Positions 1 through 10,746 of a DNA stretch of 64,000 nt are shown in pieces. The first letter of the stretch is position 1. Every line of letters starts with the position of its first letter. A program made the translations under genes and the position numbers. The DNA lies in contig NZ_AP022584.1 in assembly GCF_010731675.1 (NCBI RefSeq), forward strand, positions 1,054,001 to 1,118,000, given 5' to 3'. This DNA is from Mycobacterium marseillense (GTDB taxonomy: Bacteria > Actinomycetota > Actinomycetes > Mycobacteriales > Mycobacteriaceae). The notes beneath the pieces were generated by a model. That model was not told the origin of the DNA, made no database searches, and saw only the letters and a program-made list of their open reading frames with translations.

Positions 1-327
1 CGGCGGCGGCACCGTCATCGCAAACGCCGCCTCGAACGCCGCCGCGGCCACCCGGCCCTGGCTGGCGGCCTCTTCGGCCTGCGCGGCCACGGCACTGAGC
101 CAGCTGATGAACGGCGTGATCGCCGAGATCATCGAGATCGACGCCGGCCCCACCCAGGGCCCGCTGATGAGCTCCGTGACCACCGAGTTGTAGCCGGTGG
201 CCGCCACGCCCACCTCCGCCGCGATCTCATCCCAGGCGGCGGCCGCGGCCATCATCGGCCCCGAGCCCGGTCCCGCGTACATGCGACCTGAATTGATTTC
301 GGGCGGTAACGCACCGAACTCAAGCAC
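1..327 (-). CDS. PPE family protein, 5' part only (ESX-5 locus)
   Basis: This gene runs off the left edge of the window, so only about 109 N-terminal residues are visible. The GTG at 327 follows a GAGGA ribosome site about six bases upstream. The reading frame opens with [19 protein letters not shown], the typical PPE start, and continues with a W-x-G-like region and Ala-rich helices ([13 protein letters not shown]; later [20 protein letters not shown]). PPE proteins pair with PE proteins as helical bundles and leave the cell through type VII secretion, here presumably ESX-5. It lies where PPE25 (Rv1787) lies in M. tuberculosis, downstream of the ferredoxin gene on the same strand. Its exact member name and C-terminal subtype cannot be judged. 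Confidence 0.9.
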   Translation of the reverse strand, partial: MLEFGALPPEINSGRMYAGPGSGPMMAAAAAWDEIAAEVGVAATGYNSVVTELISGPWVGPASISMISAITPFISWLSAVAAQAEEAASQGRVAAAAFEAAFAMTVPPP

Positions 328-826
328 CTATCCTCCTCAGTCGGCCGAGCCCGCAGGCGATTTCGGCTGGCACATGGGAATCAGTGGTGGCGGTAATCAC
401 GGCTCTGTAAACGACCCCACCGGTCGATCGCTGCCTCCACGGGAGCCCGCCAGCGGCCCTTCGGCTCGCGACTCGGCAGGCCGGGCGGGCCGGCGCATGC
501 TGACCAAAAGGCTGCGCCCGGAAAGGTGGTCTGCCACCACGCTTCTCGGACGTCTGGTCAGGAACGACATGCACCTTCTGCCTCGGCCAATCCCGTTTTC
601 AGCAACCGAGCGACAGCTCCATGTCTCCGAACTGCCGCCCGGCACTGAGATTAGTTCGTTATGGGGCGAACGCCGACACGCAAAGGCCGCTGTTTATCAA
701 TGGCCAACCACTGTTCATTCCCGGTCGGAAGCAGTTCATATAGGGCAACGGTTTGTTCATTTACCGTTTGCTTGCCACCGCGCCGCGACGCGGTTTCGCG
801 GCGGGCCGGCCAGCGCCGGCGCGCGG
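328..826. other. 499-bp non-coding stretch upstream of the PPE gene
   Basis: The longer frames through this stretch show low-complexity Arg/Pro/Ala translations and look like chance open frames. It contains the four-copy 21-bp-period repeat at 691-763 and, further toward the PPE gene, a minus-strand TAATCT hexamer (complement of 648-653) that could act as a -10 element. The rest, 328-640, shows nothing I can name; it would be the untranslated leader of the PPE transcript if that promoter is used. Confidence 0.5.
691..763. repeat. Four tandem TGTTCAT-type repeats with exact 21-bp period
   Basis: Units begin at 691, 712, 733 and 754 and read TGTTTATCAA, TGTTCATTCC, AGTTCATATA and TGTTCATTTA. 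The core GTTCAT is exact in three copies and GTTTAT in the first. The other 11 bases of each period are not conserved, so this looks like a phased series of protein-binding sites on one face of the helix, not a simple duplication. It lies between the ferredoxin stop (827) and the PPE start (327), both on the minus strand. A role as an activator array for PPE transcription is inference. Confidence 0.6.
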
Positions 827-1054
<228 letters not shown>

Positions 1055-1093
1055 TCACGGTCCGATACCCAGATTAGTCGGTCGGTAAAGTAG

Positions 1094-2374
<1,281 letters not shown>

Positions 2375-2423
2375 GCCCGGCGATCACCAGGCCGGCCCCG
2401 GCGCGGCGGCCGTCGCACCCGTC

Positions 2424-5400
2424 CTACTTGCGTATCTCCGTCGCCGCGACCTGAACGAACACGCCGGTGTCCTCGGCCATCAGCAGGCCACGGCCGCGGG
2501 GCAGCGGACCACCCTTCATCTTGCCGCGGATGAAGCCCTCGTCGGGGTCGGCGTCCATCACCAGCAGGGGCGCGTTCGCCTGGGCCAGGGCCCGCAACAT
2601 CGGGTCGCTGCCCGCAGACGACCAACCACCGAACGTCCGGGTGACGATCACGTGCAGGCCGACGTCGGCGGCGCGGGTCACCCAAGGCGCGGCCTTGTGC
2701 AGCGGCGAATCGAAACCCGCCGGCAGCTGCTGGATGTCGTCGACGATCAAGAAGATCTCCGGGCCGCTCCACCAGTTCCGCGAGAGCAGCTCTTCGGCGG
2801 ACAGGCCGGGCGGCGGCTCGCGGCCGGCCAGGACCGCGGCCAGTTCGCCCATCATGGCCTGCACGCCGTCGAGGTTGTAGGCGAACTTCTCCACGTAGTC
2901 CGAACCCAGCGTGGTCAGCAGCTGACGCCGCGGGTCCACCAGCCATACCTGCGCCGAGGGCTGCCCCGCAGGCGGCGGCGGTGCGCTCGTCGCTCCCGGC
3001 GCGTACAGCCGCCCGATCTCGGACATGATGGTGGCCAGCGTCGTGGTCCGCCCACATTCGCGGCGACCGGTGACCATCAGGTGCGCGTTCTCGGCGAAAT
3101 TGAGATAGACCGGCGACAGGTCCAATTCCGAGATGGCCCAGGCGATTCCGCCCGCGCCGACACCCTGGCGGGTGTCTCGGGCGGCAATCTCGCGAAGTTG
3201 TTCCACGCCGAACGTCGCCGGCAGCCGGCGCACCGGCGGGGCCTGGCCGGTCGCGATGCGGCTGACGGCTTCGACGATGCTGTCGGACTCGAATCGGTTG
3301 TCCGGCGTGCTGGCCAGCGCGGGCCGGGCCACCAAGGTGTGCAGACCGGACTGCGGGTCGGCGTCGAGGCGGACGTAGTTGACCGCGACCATGCCGCGGC
3401 CCGGCTTGACCGGAACGTCCTTGGCGAACCGGGACCGCACCAGCTTGGCGTCTTCGACGGCGGCCAGCCGCAACTCGACCCGGGAGCCGAAACCGCTGCG
3501 GACCGGCGGTCGCAACTCGGACTCGCGATCGGCGGTGACCACTACGTGCACCCCGAACGAGGGGCCCTGGTTGATGATCACGTTCACCTGCTCGATCAGC
3601 ACCTCGTTCTCTTCGGCCAGCGCCCGGTAGTTGTCGACCACCAGGTAGACGTCGCCGAACCCGTCGTTGGGCACGGGGCCCGCCTCACCGGCGAACTTCC
3701 GGCGCCGGAACACCTCCATCGAGGCGATCCCGTACTCGAGGAAGGTGCGTTTGCGCTCCCGCACCAACGCCAGCAGCTCGGCCACCGTGCGGCGCACGCC
3801 GTACGGGTCGGTCGGACCGGCCACCTCGCCGACGTGCGGCAGCCGGGCGACGGTGGTCAGCGCGGTGCTGCTGTAGGCCAGGCAGTAGAACTGGATCTGC
3901 TCGGGCGTGTGGGTCAGCGCCGCCGCGCAGATCAGGGTCTGCAGCGCGGTGGTTTTGCCCGAGCCGCCGGCCCCCAGGATCAGGACGTTGGCACCGGGCC
4001 CCGACGTGTCGACCGTCCACGGCGGCTGGTCGTGCTTGAACGGGCGGTCGATGATCCCGATCGGGAAGACCAGATCCCGCGCGGTGCCGTAATCCTGCTG
4101 CCACGGGTGACCGAGGAACCGGTTCACCAATTCGTCAATGGCGACCGGCTGGTTCAGCGGCGGCTGCCACAGCCGGTAGGGCTGGAAGTCGATCTTGCGC
4201 AGCTGATCGATGATGACCGTACCGACCTTGGGCGTCCTGATCCCTTCGACGTCCTCGTCTCGTCCCTCGACCTCGAGCAGGTCGCCATCGGCGGGGATGG
4301 CCGGGGCAGTGACCTCGGGTCCCCCAACGCTCACCTCGAGCGGGGTGAACGAGTTGGTGAACAGTTGCGGGCGGACGTAGTCGATGCTGTGCACCAACGC
4401 CGGCGCCTCGTCCCCGTCGTCGGTGAGGCCGCGCGGGAAGTAGTCCCGCCACAGGAATTCGGCCTGGAACCGGACGATGTCCTCCAGGCTGCGGCGGAAG
4501 TAACCCAGGCCGGCCTGGGCGGGCAGGTTGACGGCGTTGGGCACGCCGGCCGCCTGTGCCGCACCGGCGGTGCGCGCCTTGAGCACCAGCCGGTAACCCA
4601 TGTTCTCCATGAGCTTTTCGGCGCGGCTCTCGATGGTCTGCGACGCCATCATCAGGTGGATCCAGTACGCGCGGCCCTGCCGGCCGATCGAGTCGAGGAC
4701 GTCGACCGCCGTCGGCATGATGCGGAACCACTCGTAGAACTCGTCGATGACCACCACGAGCATCGGCAGCGGCGCCATGTCCTGGCCGCGGGCCCGCATC
4801 CGGCCGCGCACCGAGTTGTATTCCTTGGCGTCGTCGACCCCGGCGCTGTCGCAGATCGCCTTACGACGCGCGATCTCACCCCACAGTGCGTCGAGGAAGC
4901 GCTCCATCAACGCCTGGTCTTCTTCCAGGTCGGTGATGATCCGGGACACGTGCGGGACCCCGGCGAACGGCTTGACCGCCGACCCACCCTTGAGGTCGGC
5001 CAGCACGAACTGCAGCTCTTCGGGCGGGTGGCTGAGCATCAGCGATTCGATCACGGTCCGCACCAGGGTCGATTTCCCCGAACCCGTCGTCCCGGACATG
5101 ACCCCGTGCGGGCCGTCGCCGCCTTCGTCCAGCGACTTCATGTCCAAGAACAACAGCTCGCCGTTGTCGGAGCGAACACCGAACGGGGCGCGCAACCGCG
5201 ACCTGCCCATCGAGTCGTTGCGGCTGCCCCACAACGACTCGAAGTCGATGCGGCCGGGATCGTCGATTCCGTAGTAGGCCATGATGTCTCGGGCGCCGAT
5301 GTGCGCCACCCGCTGGCCGATCTCTTCGTACGCCTCGGCCAGGCGCCAGCGCGCCAGCTTCTGCGAGAACTCCTCCGCCTCGGCGATGCTGATGTGGTCG

Positions 5401-6587
5401 GTGAGGGCGAAGAACCAGGGCTTCTCGTCGATCACCATCCAGGTGTCGCGGTCGCGGGGCAGCGCCTCGATCACACCCTTCTTGTCGAACTGCAGGGTCC
5501 GCTCCGGGACGGCGCTCCACATCGCCGAGCCGGTGAGATCGAAGAACGTCACCCCGTCGACGCCTTCGCCGCTGATCACGTACTCCCATTGCGGGTCAAC
5601 GACATCGGCGATGATCACCGTGTGCGGCGTCGGGGTCTGGGCGGCCGAACTGGCGTGCCGCGGAGTGAAAGACCCACGGCCGGCGAACAATTCGGCCTGC
5701 TCGGCGGCGAACTCGCGCACCGAGCTGTAGACCATCCGCGCATTGCCCGCGGCGTCCTGGCGGCGCGGATCACCGAAGTGCGGCAGCCATTTGACCCAGT
5801 CCCATTCGTCCAGATCCGAACTGACCACGATCATCCGCACGTGGTCGGGACCGTGGGAGAACGCCAGCTGGCAGACGATCGCCCGCATCAATCCCAGGAC
5901 CTGCTCGCGGTCCCCGGCCAGCGAGTACCACGGTTCGACCAGCACCGAGATCATCTTGGGCAGGTTGTACACGACGCTTTGATAGCGCCCGAATTCCTGC
6001 AGTGCCTTACCGGTCACCGGCTCGAGCTCGATGTCGGTCGGCATGTTCTGGGGCTCACCCCAGGTCACCTCGGGGCGCGTCATCCCGACGCCGACGCGGA
6101 CGACGCCGAAGTTGAGGTCCTTGCCGTCGGGCTTGCGTTCCCACATGCGCGACGACCCGACCGCGGCGGCCAGCGTGGTGGGCGCGGGGTGGAACCAGCG
6201 GTAGTTGGCGTCCATGCTGTCGGCGGACTCGTGGGCGGTCTCGCGCAGCATGTCCAGCATCAGCATGAACTGGGCCCGCATCGAGTCCAGCTTGGGCCTG
6301 CTCATCTGCTGCTGGCCGCCGAATCGCCCGCCGAACATCATCATCGCGACGCCGCCGATCATGAAGATCGGGAAGATGGCGCCCGCGCCGCCGAACACGT
6401 GCGAGCCGCTGGCGAAGGTCATGCCGACCATGCCGATCAGCAGGCCGACCACCAGGACACCGACCACGACCAACCACCAGGGCTTGCCCTCCGGCGGCGG
6501 AATGCTCAGCGGGGTCGGAAGGACGATGTTCTCCGGCTTGATGACCGGGGGCTTCTCCGGCGTCGGCCGGGCAAATCCACGTTTCAC
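2424..6587 (-). CDS. eccC5: ESX-5 type VII secretion ATPase EccC5
   Basis: This 1387-residue membrane-anchored FtsK/SpoIIIE-type ATPase is the motor of the ESX-5 secretion machine. It begins VKRGFARPTPEKPP, has two transmembrane segments at about residues 37-60 and 70-88, and then three ATPase modules. P-loops are GTTGSGKST (about 497), GAGGSGKTT (about 871) and GRRECGRTT (about 1172, with Arg in place of the Walker Lys, as is usual in the third module). It is fused as one chain, as in ESX-5 and ESX-3, not split as in ESX-1. The GTG at 6587 overlaps the eccB5 stop in a GTGA, implying translational coupling. The 70-residue upstream extension of the open frame is shared with eccB5 and is not part of the protein. 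Confidence 0.97.
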   Translation of the reverse strand: MKRGFARPTPEKPPVIKPENIVLPTPLSIPPPEGKPWWLVVVGVLVVGLLIGMVGMTFASGSHVFGGAGAIFPIFMIGGVAMMMFGGRFGGQQQMSRPKLDSMRAQFMLMLDMLRETAHESADSMDANYRWFHPAPTTLAAAVGSSRMWERKPDGKDLNFGVVRVGVGMTRPEVTWGEPQNMPTDIELEPVTGKALQEFGRYQSVVYNLPKMISVLVEPWYSLAGDREQVLGLMRAIVCQLAFSHGPDHVRMIVVSSDLDEWDWVKWLPHFGDPRRQDAAGNARMVYSSVREFAAEQAELFAGRGSFTPRHASSAAQTPTPHTVIIADVVDPQWEYVISGEGVDGVTFFDLTGSAMWSAVPERTLQFDKKGVIEALPRDRDTWMVIDEKPWFFALTDHISIAEAEEFSQKLARWRLAEAYEEIGQRVAHIGARDIMAYYGIDDPGRIDFESLWGSRNDSMGRSRLRAPFGVRSDNGELLFLDMKSLDEGGDGPHGVMSGTTGSGKSTLVRTVIESLMLSHPPEELQFVLADLKGGSAVKPFAGVPHVSRIITDLEEDQALMERFLDALWGEIARRKAICDSAGVDDAKEYNSVRGRMRARGQDMAPLPMLVVVIDEFYEWFRIMPTAVDVLDSIGRQGRAYWIHLMMASQTIESRAEKLMENMGYRLVLKARTAGAAQAAGVPNAVNLPAQAGLGYFRRSLEDIVRFQAEFLWRDYFPRGLTDDGDEAPALVHSIDYVRPQLFTNSFTPLEVSVGGPEVTAPAIPADGDLLEVEGRDEDVEGIRTPKVGTVIIDQLRKIDFQPYRLWQPPLNQPVAIDELVNRFLGHPWQQDYGTARDLVFPIGIIDRPFKHDQPPWTVDTSGPGANVLILGAGGSGKTTALQTLICAAALTHTPEQIQFYCLAYSSTALTTVARLPHVGEVAGPTDPYGVRRTVAELLALVRERKRTFLEYGIASMEVFRRRKFAGEAGPVPNDGFGDVYLVVDNYRALAEENEVLIEQVNVIINQGPSFGVHVVVTADRESELRPPVRSGFGSRVELRLAAVEDAKLVRSRFAKDVPVKPGRGMVAVNYVRLDADPQSGLHTLVARPALASTPDNRFESDSIVEAVSRIATGQAPPVRRLPATFGVEQLREIAARDTRQGVGAGGIAWAISELDLSPVYLNFAENAHLMVTGRRECGRTTTLATIMSEIGRLYAPGATSAPPPPAGQPSAQVWLVDPRRQLLTTLGSDYVEKFAYNLDGVQAMMGELAAVLAGREPPPGLSAEELLSRNWWSGPEIFLIVDDIQQLPAGFDSPLHKAAPWVTRAADVGLHVIVTRTFGGWSSAGSDPMLRALAQANAPLLVMDADPDEGFIRGKMKGGPLPRGRGLLMAEDTGVFVQVAATEIRK

Positions 6588-8101
6588 TTCGGTACCGTCA
6601 ACTCTCCTGGGGACATATCCATCGGCAGCGTGTCGTGCTGCACCAGCGCATCCGCGCGCGACAACGTCGGCCCCTGCGGCAGCAGTCGCAGCGCCACCCA
6701 CGGCGCCAGCGCTGGTTTCGTCTTGAGGCCCAATGCTTCTCGGACCTCGCGGGTGTCGTCGACCCCGAACCGGGCGCCCGCATCCGTGAGCCACCACAGC
6801 GATTCGGTCGTCTTGGCGCCGGGATCGTTTCCGGTGACGGCGACGAAGTTCGCATAGTCGGGCCCGAAGAACACCTGGTCTGCTTCGCGGCCCGTGGTGT
6901 CGGCCTTGACCAGCGACACCACCCGGTTGGCGTCCTTCGTCTCGACCGGGATGGTCGCGCCCGAGATGACCTGCACCCGGGCCCGGTTTTCACCGGAGGT
7001 CTTCTGCCACCACCAGCACGTCGCCGGGTTCTCGCGGATATCCATCACGTTCAGGGGCGCATCCGGGTAGGACGACAGATCCAGCTTGTTGACCACCGGC
7101 ATCTTCGCCAACGCGGACGGTTCCACCGTCACCGGTTTGGTGTTGCCCGGCCCGGCGTTCTGCAGGATCTGCGCCACCAGCGGCGGCAGCGTCTGCACAC
7201 CGTCGGCCAACACCAACGAATACTGTTGCGGCCCACTGATTTGCGGGGTAACGATCACCGTGCCGATCGGTCCGGGTGCACCCGGGAACGACGCACCGGT
7301 GCCCGCGTTCTGAATCTGGGGCACCGTCAGTTCCGGACCCACCGGCAACGCGTCATACAGGGCGCGGCTCATCGGCTTGGCCATGCTGACCTGCTCGGGG
7401 GTCAGGCCCAGCGGCAGCAGCACCGAGCGGTTCGCGGCGTCGATGCGGGAGCGGCGCCCGTCACGGATCACCCACGCGTCGCCGCCGTAGTTCAACACCA
7501 CCGCGTCCGTCCCGGTCAGCACCCGCCGGTGGTGGCTCAGATCGGGGTTGCCGTCGATCACGGTGACCGTCACGCCGGACGGCGCCCCGGCGCCGGTCGA
7601 GTTCGCCACGGTGTCGCAGACCAGCCACGATGACGCGCCCGGGCTGGTGGGGTGGAAACTCGACGGCGCGCCCGGGATGCCGACCATCGGACCGCGCGGC
7701 AGGCTGGCGATCTGGCTCGACCGAACCAAGTGGGGGTTGTCGGGACGCCCGGTGATCAGCCGCGCCGACGCCAGGTTCAGCGCGGGATACAGCCGGTCCC
7801 CCACGCGGACATACAGGGCGCCCGAGTCGCGGTCGGCGATGATCGGCGACTCGTTGATCTGGCCGGCCGGGCTGATGAAGGAGTAGAGCAGCGCGCCCAG
7901 GCAGATCACCAGCGCGGCCGATATCGATGCCACCACGGCCAGGTTCTGGCGCCGGCCGGGCTCGACCTCCATGCGCACGCGCCACCGGGTCAGCGCTATC
8001 GCGGTCCGGCGGGCAAGGAACTGATAGCCGGTGACCTGGGTCCGCGTCGACAGCCCAAGGCCGTACCCCGACCCGCGCTGCCCGCGACTCTCTTCCGCCA
8101 C
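6584..8101 (-). CDS. eccB5: ESX-5 membrane core protein EccB5
   Basis: This 505-residue component of the ESX-5 inner-membrane complex has a short cytosolic N terminus (VAEESRGQRGSGYGLGL), one transmembrane helix at about residues 50-70 (LAVVASISAALVICLGALLY) and a large periplasmic domain. Two cysteines are visible in that domain (in SWLVCDTVA and in ENPATCWWW). It starts at GTG 8101 with no convincing Shine-Dalgarno sequence and ends in a 4-base overlap with eccC5. In M. tuberculosis this gene (Rv1782) begins the locus next to malQ, exactly as here. The rest of ESX-5 (PE, esx genes, eccD5, mycP5, eccE5, eccA5) should lie beyond the left edge. Confidence 0.97.
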   Translation of the reverse strand: MAEESRGQRGSGYGLGLSTRTQVTGYQFLARRTAIALTRWRVRMEVEPGRRQNLAVVASISAALVICLGALLYSFISPAGQINESPIIADRDSGALYVRVGDRLYPALNLASARLITGRPDNPHLVRSSQIASLPRGPMVGIPGAPSSFHPTSPGASSWLVCDTVANSTGAGAPSGVTVTVIDGNPDLSHHRRVLTGTDAVVLNYGGDAWVIRDGRRSRIDAANRSVLLPLGLTPEQVSMAKPMSRALYDALPVGPELTVPQIQNAGTGASFPGAPGPIGTVIVTPQISGPQQYSLVLADGVQTLPPLVAQILQNAGPGNTKPVTVEPSALAKMPVVNKLDLSSYPDAPLNVMDIRENPATCWWWQKTSGENRARVQVISGATIPVETKDANRVVSLVKADTTGREADQVFFGPDYANFVAVTGNDPGAKTTESLWWLTDAGARFGVDDTREVREALGLKTKPALAPWVALRLLPQGPTLSRADALVQHDTLPMDMSPGELTVPK

Positions 8102-8527
8102 TAATTCACCATCCGGGTTGCTCGAACGCCTGGATTTCGCCTCGTTGAACCGATCCAGCGCGAATTACATGACAACGGTAAGGCACCTGCACGGACCTCG
8201 CCATGCGGCGCGAAGCGCCTGCACTTCTCCATCTGTTCACCGCACCCGAACCGGTGCCGTTCACCGTGCCGGAACCCGCCGCGCGGACGGCGACGGCTGA
8301 CGCCACTGAGCTGGCAGTTTCTGTTCCCCCACGGATCGGTTCACCGGATTCTTGTCGGTCTCCTCAGAGAATCGTAGTGGCCCACGGTGCCGGCGTCCTG
8401 TCGAGCGCGCGAGCGGGTTACCGACGAGCGAAACAGGTGAACGGCAGGGGGACGTCCAGCAAAGAAAACGCAAACGTGCGTCGGGTCCGGGTCGCCGGTC
8501 GGCGAAACCTGGCAGCAAGATGGCCCT
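8102..8527. other. 426-bp divergent intergenic region between eccB5 and malQ
   Basis: No credible gene is present; the short frames here are low-complexity. The region must carry the promoters for the eccB5-eccC5 transcript (leftward) and for malQ (rightward). I could not find a convincing -35/-10 pair for either gene, nor a strong palindrome. The stretch is GC-rich throughout. Confidence 0.5.
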
Positions 8528-10711
8528 ATGACCGAACTCGCGCCGTCGCTGATCGAACTCGCCCGGAGGTACGGCATCGCGACGGACTACGAGGACTGGA
8601 GCGGGGCTCGGGTGCGGGTTCCCGAGGCGACGCTCAAGGCCGTGCTGGCCGCACTCGGGGTCGCGGCCGACGACGAACAGGAACGCAACGTCGCGCTCAC
8701 CGCCAAGCGGCGGTCGCACTGGGCGCGGCGGCTGCCGGCGACCATCGTCGGACGCACCGGCGAACAGATCCGGTTCTGGGCCCACGTCACCCATGGCGAT
8801 CCCGCCGAGGTGTGGCTGGAGCTCGAGGACGGCACGGTGCGCGGTGACGTCGCGCAGGTCGACAACTTCACCCCGCCGTTCGACCTGGACGGGCGCTGGG
8901 TCGGCGAGGCCAGCTTTCTGCTGCCCACCGACCTGCCGCTGGGGTATCACCGGGTGCACCTGCGTTCCGGTGACTCCGAGACCAGCACCGCGCTGATCGT
9001 GACACCAAATTGGCTCGGGCTGCCGGAGCGGCTGGGCAATCGCCGCGCCTGGGGCCTGGCCACTCAGCTCTACAGCGTGCGGTCCCGGCAGTCCTGGGGC
9101 GTCGGGGATCTCACCGATCTGACCGACCTCGCGGTGTGGTCGGCGTCGCGCCACGGCGCCGATTACCTGTTGGTCAATCCGCTGCACGCGGCGGCGCCGC
9201 CGGGACCGAAGGGCCGGATGGAGCCGTCGCCGTACCTGCCGACGTCGCGTCGCTTCGTCAACCCGATTTATCTTCGCGTCGAGGCGATCCCGGAATTCGC
9301 CGACCTGAACAAGCGCAGCCGGGTCCGCCGGCTGCGCTCGGACGTCCAGCAGCGCGCCGGGCGTGTCGACGCCATCGACCGCGACAGTTCGTGGGCTGCC
9401 AAACGGGTCGCCCTGAAGCTGCTGCACGAGGAACCGCGATCGGCGGGCCGGGAGCTGTCCTATGCGGCGTTCCGCGGCCGGGAGGGTCGCGCGCTCGACG
9501 ACTTCGCCACCTGGTGCGCGCTGGCCGAAAGGTACGGCGACGACTGGCATGCCTGGCCCGAATCGCTGCAGCACCCCGACGCGTCCGGGGTCGCGGACTT
9601 CGTCGAAAAGCATTCCGACACAGTCGATTTCCACCGCTGGCTGCAGTGGCAACTCGACGAGCAGCTCGCGGCGGGGCAGTCGCAGGCGACCCGGGCCGGG
9701 ATGTCGCTGGGCATCATGCACGATCTGGCCGTCGGTGTGCATCCCAACGGCGCCGACGCCTGGGCGCTGCAGGATGTGATGGCGCTGGGCGTGACGGCCG
9801 GCGCGCCGCCGGACGAGTTCAACCAGCTCGGCCAGGATTGGTCGCAGCCGCCGTGGCGGCCCGACCGGTTGGACGAGCATGAGTACCGGCCGTTTCGCGC
9901 GTTGATCCGCGCGGTGCTGCGGCACGCCGGCGGGGTGCGCATCGATCACATCATCGGGTTGTTCCGGCTCTGGTGGATCCCGCGGGGCGCAGCCCCCACC
10001 GAGGGCACCTACGTGCGCTACGACCACGAAGCCATGATCGGCATCGTCGCGCTGGAGGCACATCGGGCCGGCGCGGTGGTGGTGGGCGAGGATCTCGGCA
10101 CGGTCGAACCGTGGGTACGCGACTACCTGTTGCTTCGGGGTCTGCTGGGCACCTCGATCCTGTGGTTCGAGCTGGATCGCGACGGGAACGGCGGCCCGCT
10201 GCCCGGCGAGCGCTGGCGGGAGTACTGCCTGTCCTCGGTCACCACCCACGACTTGCCGCCGACCGCCGGGTACCTGGCGGGCGACCATGTGCGGCTGCGC
10301 GATTCGCTGGGATTGCTGACCCGGCCGGCCGCCGAGGAACTCGAGGCCGACCGGGCCGACCTGGCGGCGTGGCTGGCCGAGTTGTGCCGGGTGGGACTGC
10401 TCGAGGACGGCGTAGACGACCCCGAACAGGTCATCTTGGCGCTGTATAGGTATTTGGGCAGGACGCCGTCGCGGCTGCTGGGGGTGGCGCTGACCGACGC
10501 CGTCGGTGACCGCCGCACCCAGAACCAACCCGGCACCACGGACGAATACCCCAACTGGCGGGTCCCGCTGACCGGCCCGGACGGGCGCGATGTGCTGCTC
10601 GAAGACGTGTTCGCCGATCCCCGGGCCGCGACGCTGGCCGAGGCGGTGCGCGGCGCGATCGCCCCCGTCGCGGCGGAAAGCACGCAAAGCCCGCAAACCG
10701 CGACCCGCTGA
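8528..10711 (+). CDS. malQ: 4-alpha-glucanotransferase (amylomaltase, GH77)
   Basis: This 727-residue GH77 enzyme transfers 4-alpha-glucan segments between maltodextrins in cytosolic glycogen/maltodextrin metabolism. Residues 1-150 form the extra N-terminal domain seen in actinobacterial MalQ, followed by the catalytic barrel. Visible catalytic motifs are RIDHIIGLFRLWW (nucleophile Asp), VVVGEDLGTVEP (acid/base Glu) and TTHDLPPTAGY (transition-state Asp). The WGVGDLTDL and LLVNPLHAAAP motifs near residues 195-220 are also typical. It is transcribed away from eccB5, as Rv1781c is in M. tuberculosis. The stop at 10711 is only 35 bases before the next gene, so the two may be co-transcribed. Confidence 0.95.
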   Translation: MTELAPSLIELARRYGIATDYEDWSGARVRVPEATLKAVLAALGVAADDEQERNVALTAKRRSHWARRLPATIVGRTGEQIRFWAHVTHGDPAEVWLELEDGTVRGDVAQVDNFTPPFDLDGRWVGEASFLLPTDLPLGYHRVHLRSGDSETSTALIVTPNWLGLPERLGNRRAWGLATQLYSVRSRQSWGVGDLTDLTDLAVWSASRHGADYLLVNPLHAAAPPGPKGRMEPSPYLPTSRRFVNPIYLRVEAIPEFADLNKRSRVRRLRSDVQQRAGRVDAIDRDSSWAAKRVALKLLHEEPRSAGRELSYAAFRGREGRALDDFATWCALAERYGDDWHAWPESLQHPDASGVADFVEKHSDTVDFHRWLQWQLDEQLAAGQSQATRAGMSLGIMHDLAVGVHPNGADAWALQDVMALGVTAGAPPDEFNQLGQDWSQPPWRPDRLDEHEYRPFRALIRAVLRHAGGVRIDHIIGLFRLWWIPRGAAPTEGTYVRYDHEAMIGIVALEAHRAGAVVVGEDLGTVEPWVRDYLLLRGLLGTSILWFELDRDGNGGPLPGERWREYCLSSVTTHDLPPTAGYLAGDHVRLRDSLGLLTRPAAEELEADRADLAAWLAELCRVGLLEDGVDDPEQVILALYRYLGRTPSRLLGVALTDAVGDRRTQNQPGTTDEYPNWRVPLTGPDGRDVLLEDVFADPRAATLAEAVRGAIAPVAAESTQSPQTATR

Positions 10712-10746
10712 CCGGGCGACCGGTCGGCTTGTTAGCTTCACCAACC

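Noticed and set aside
2652..6857. A 1401-codon open frame on the plus strand opposite eccC5
   Set aside because: It is the GC-rich mirror of eccC5: translation is Arg/Gly/His/Val-rich low complexity with no domain, and the eccC5 frame is fully supported.
8261..10744. An 827-codon open frame opposite malQ
   Set aside because: It has no recognisable motif and its composition is that of an antisense GC-rich frame; the malQ catalytic motifs on the plus strand are complete.
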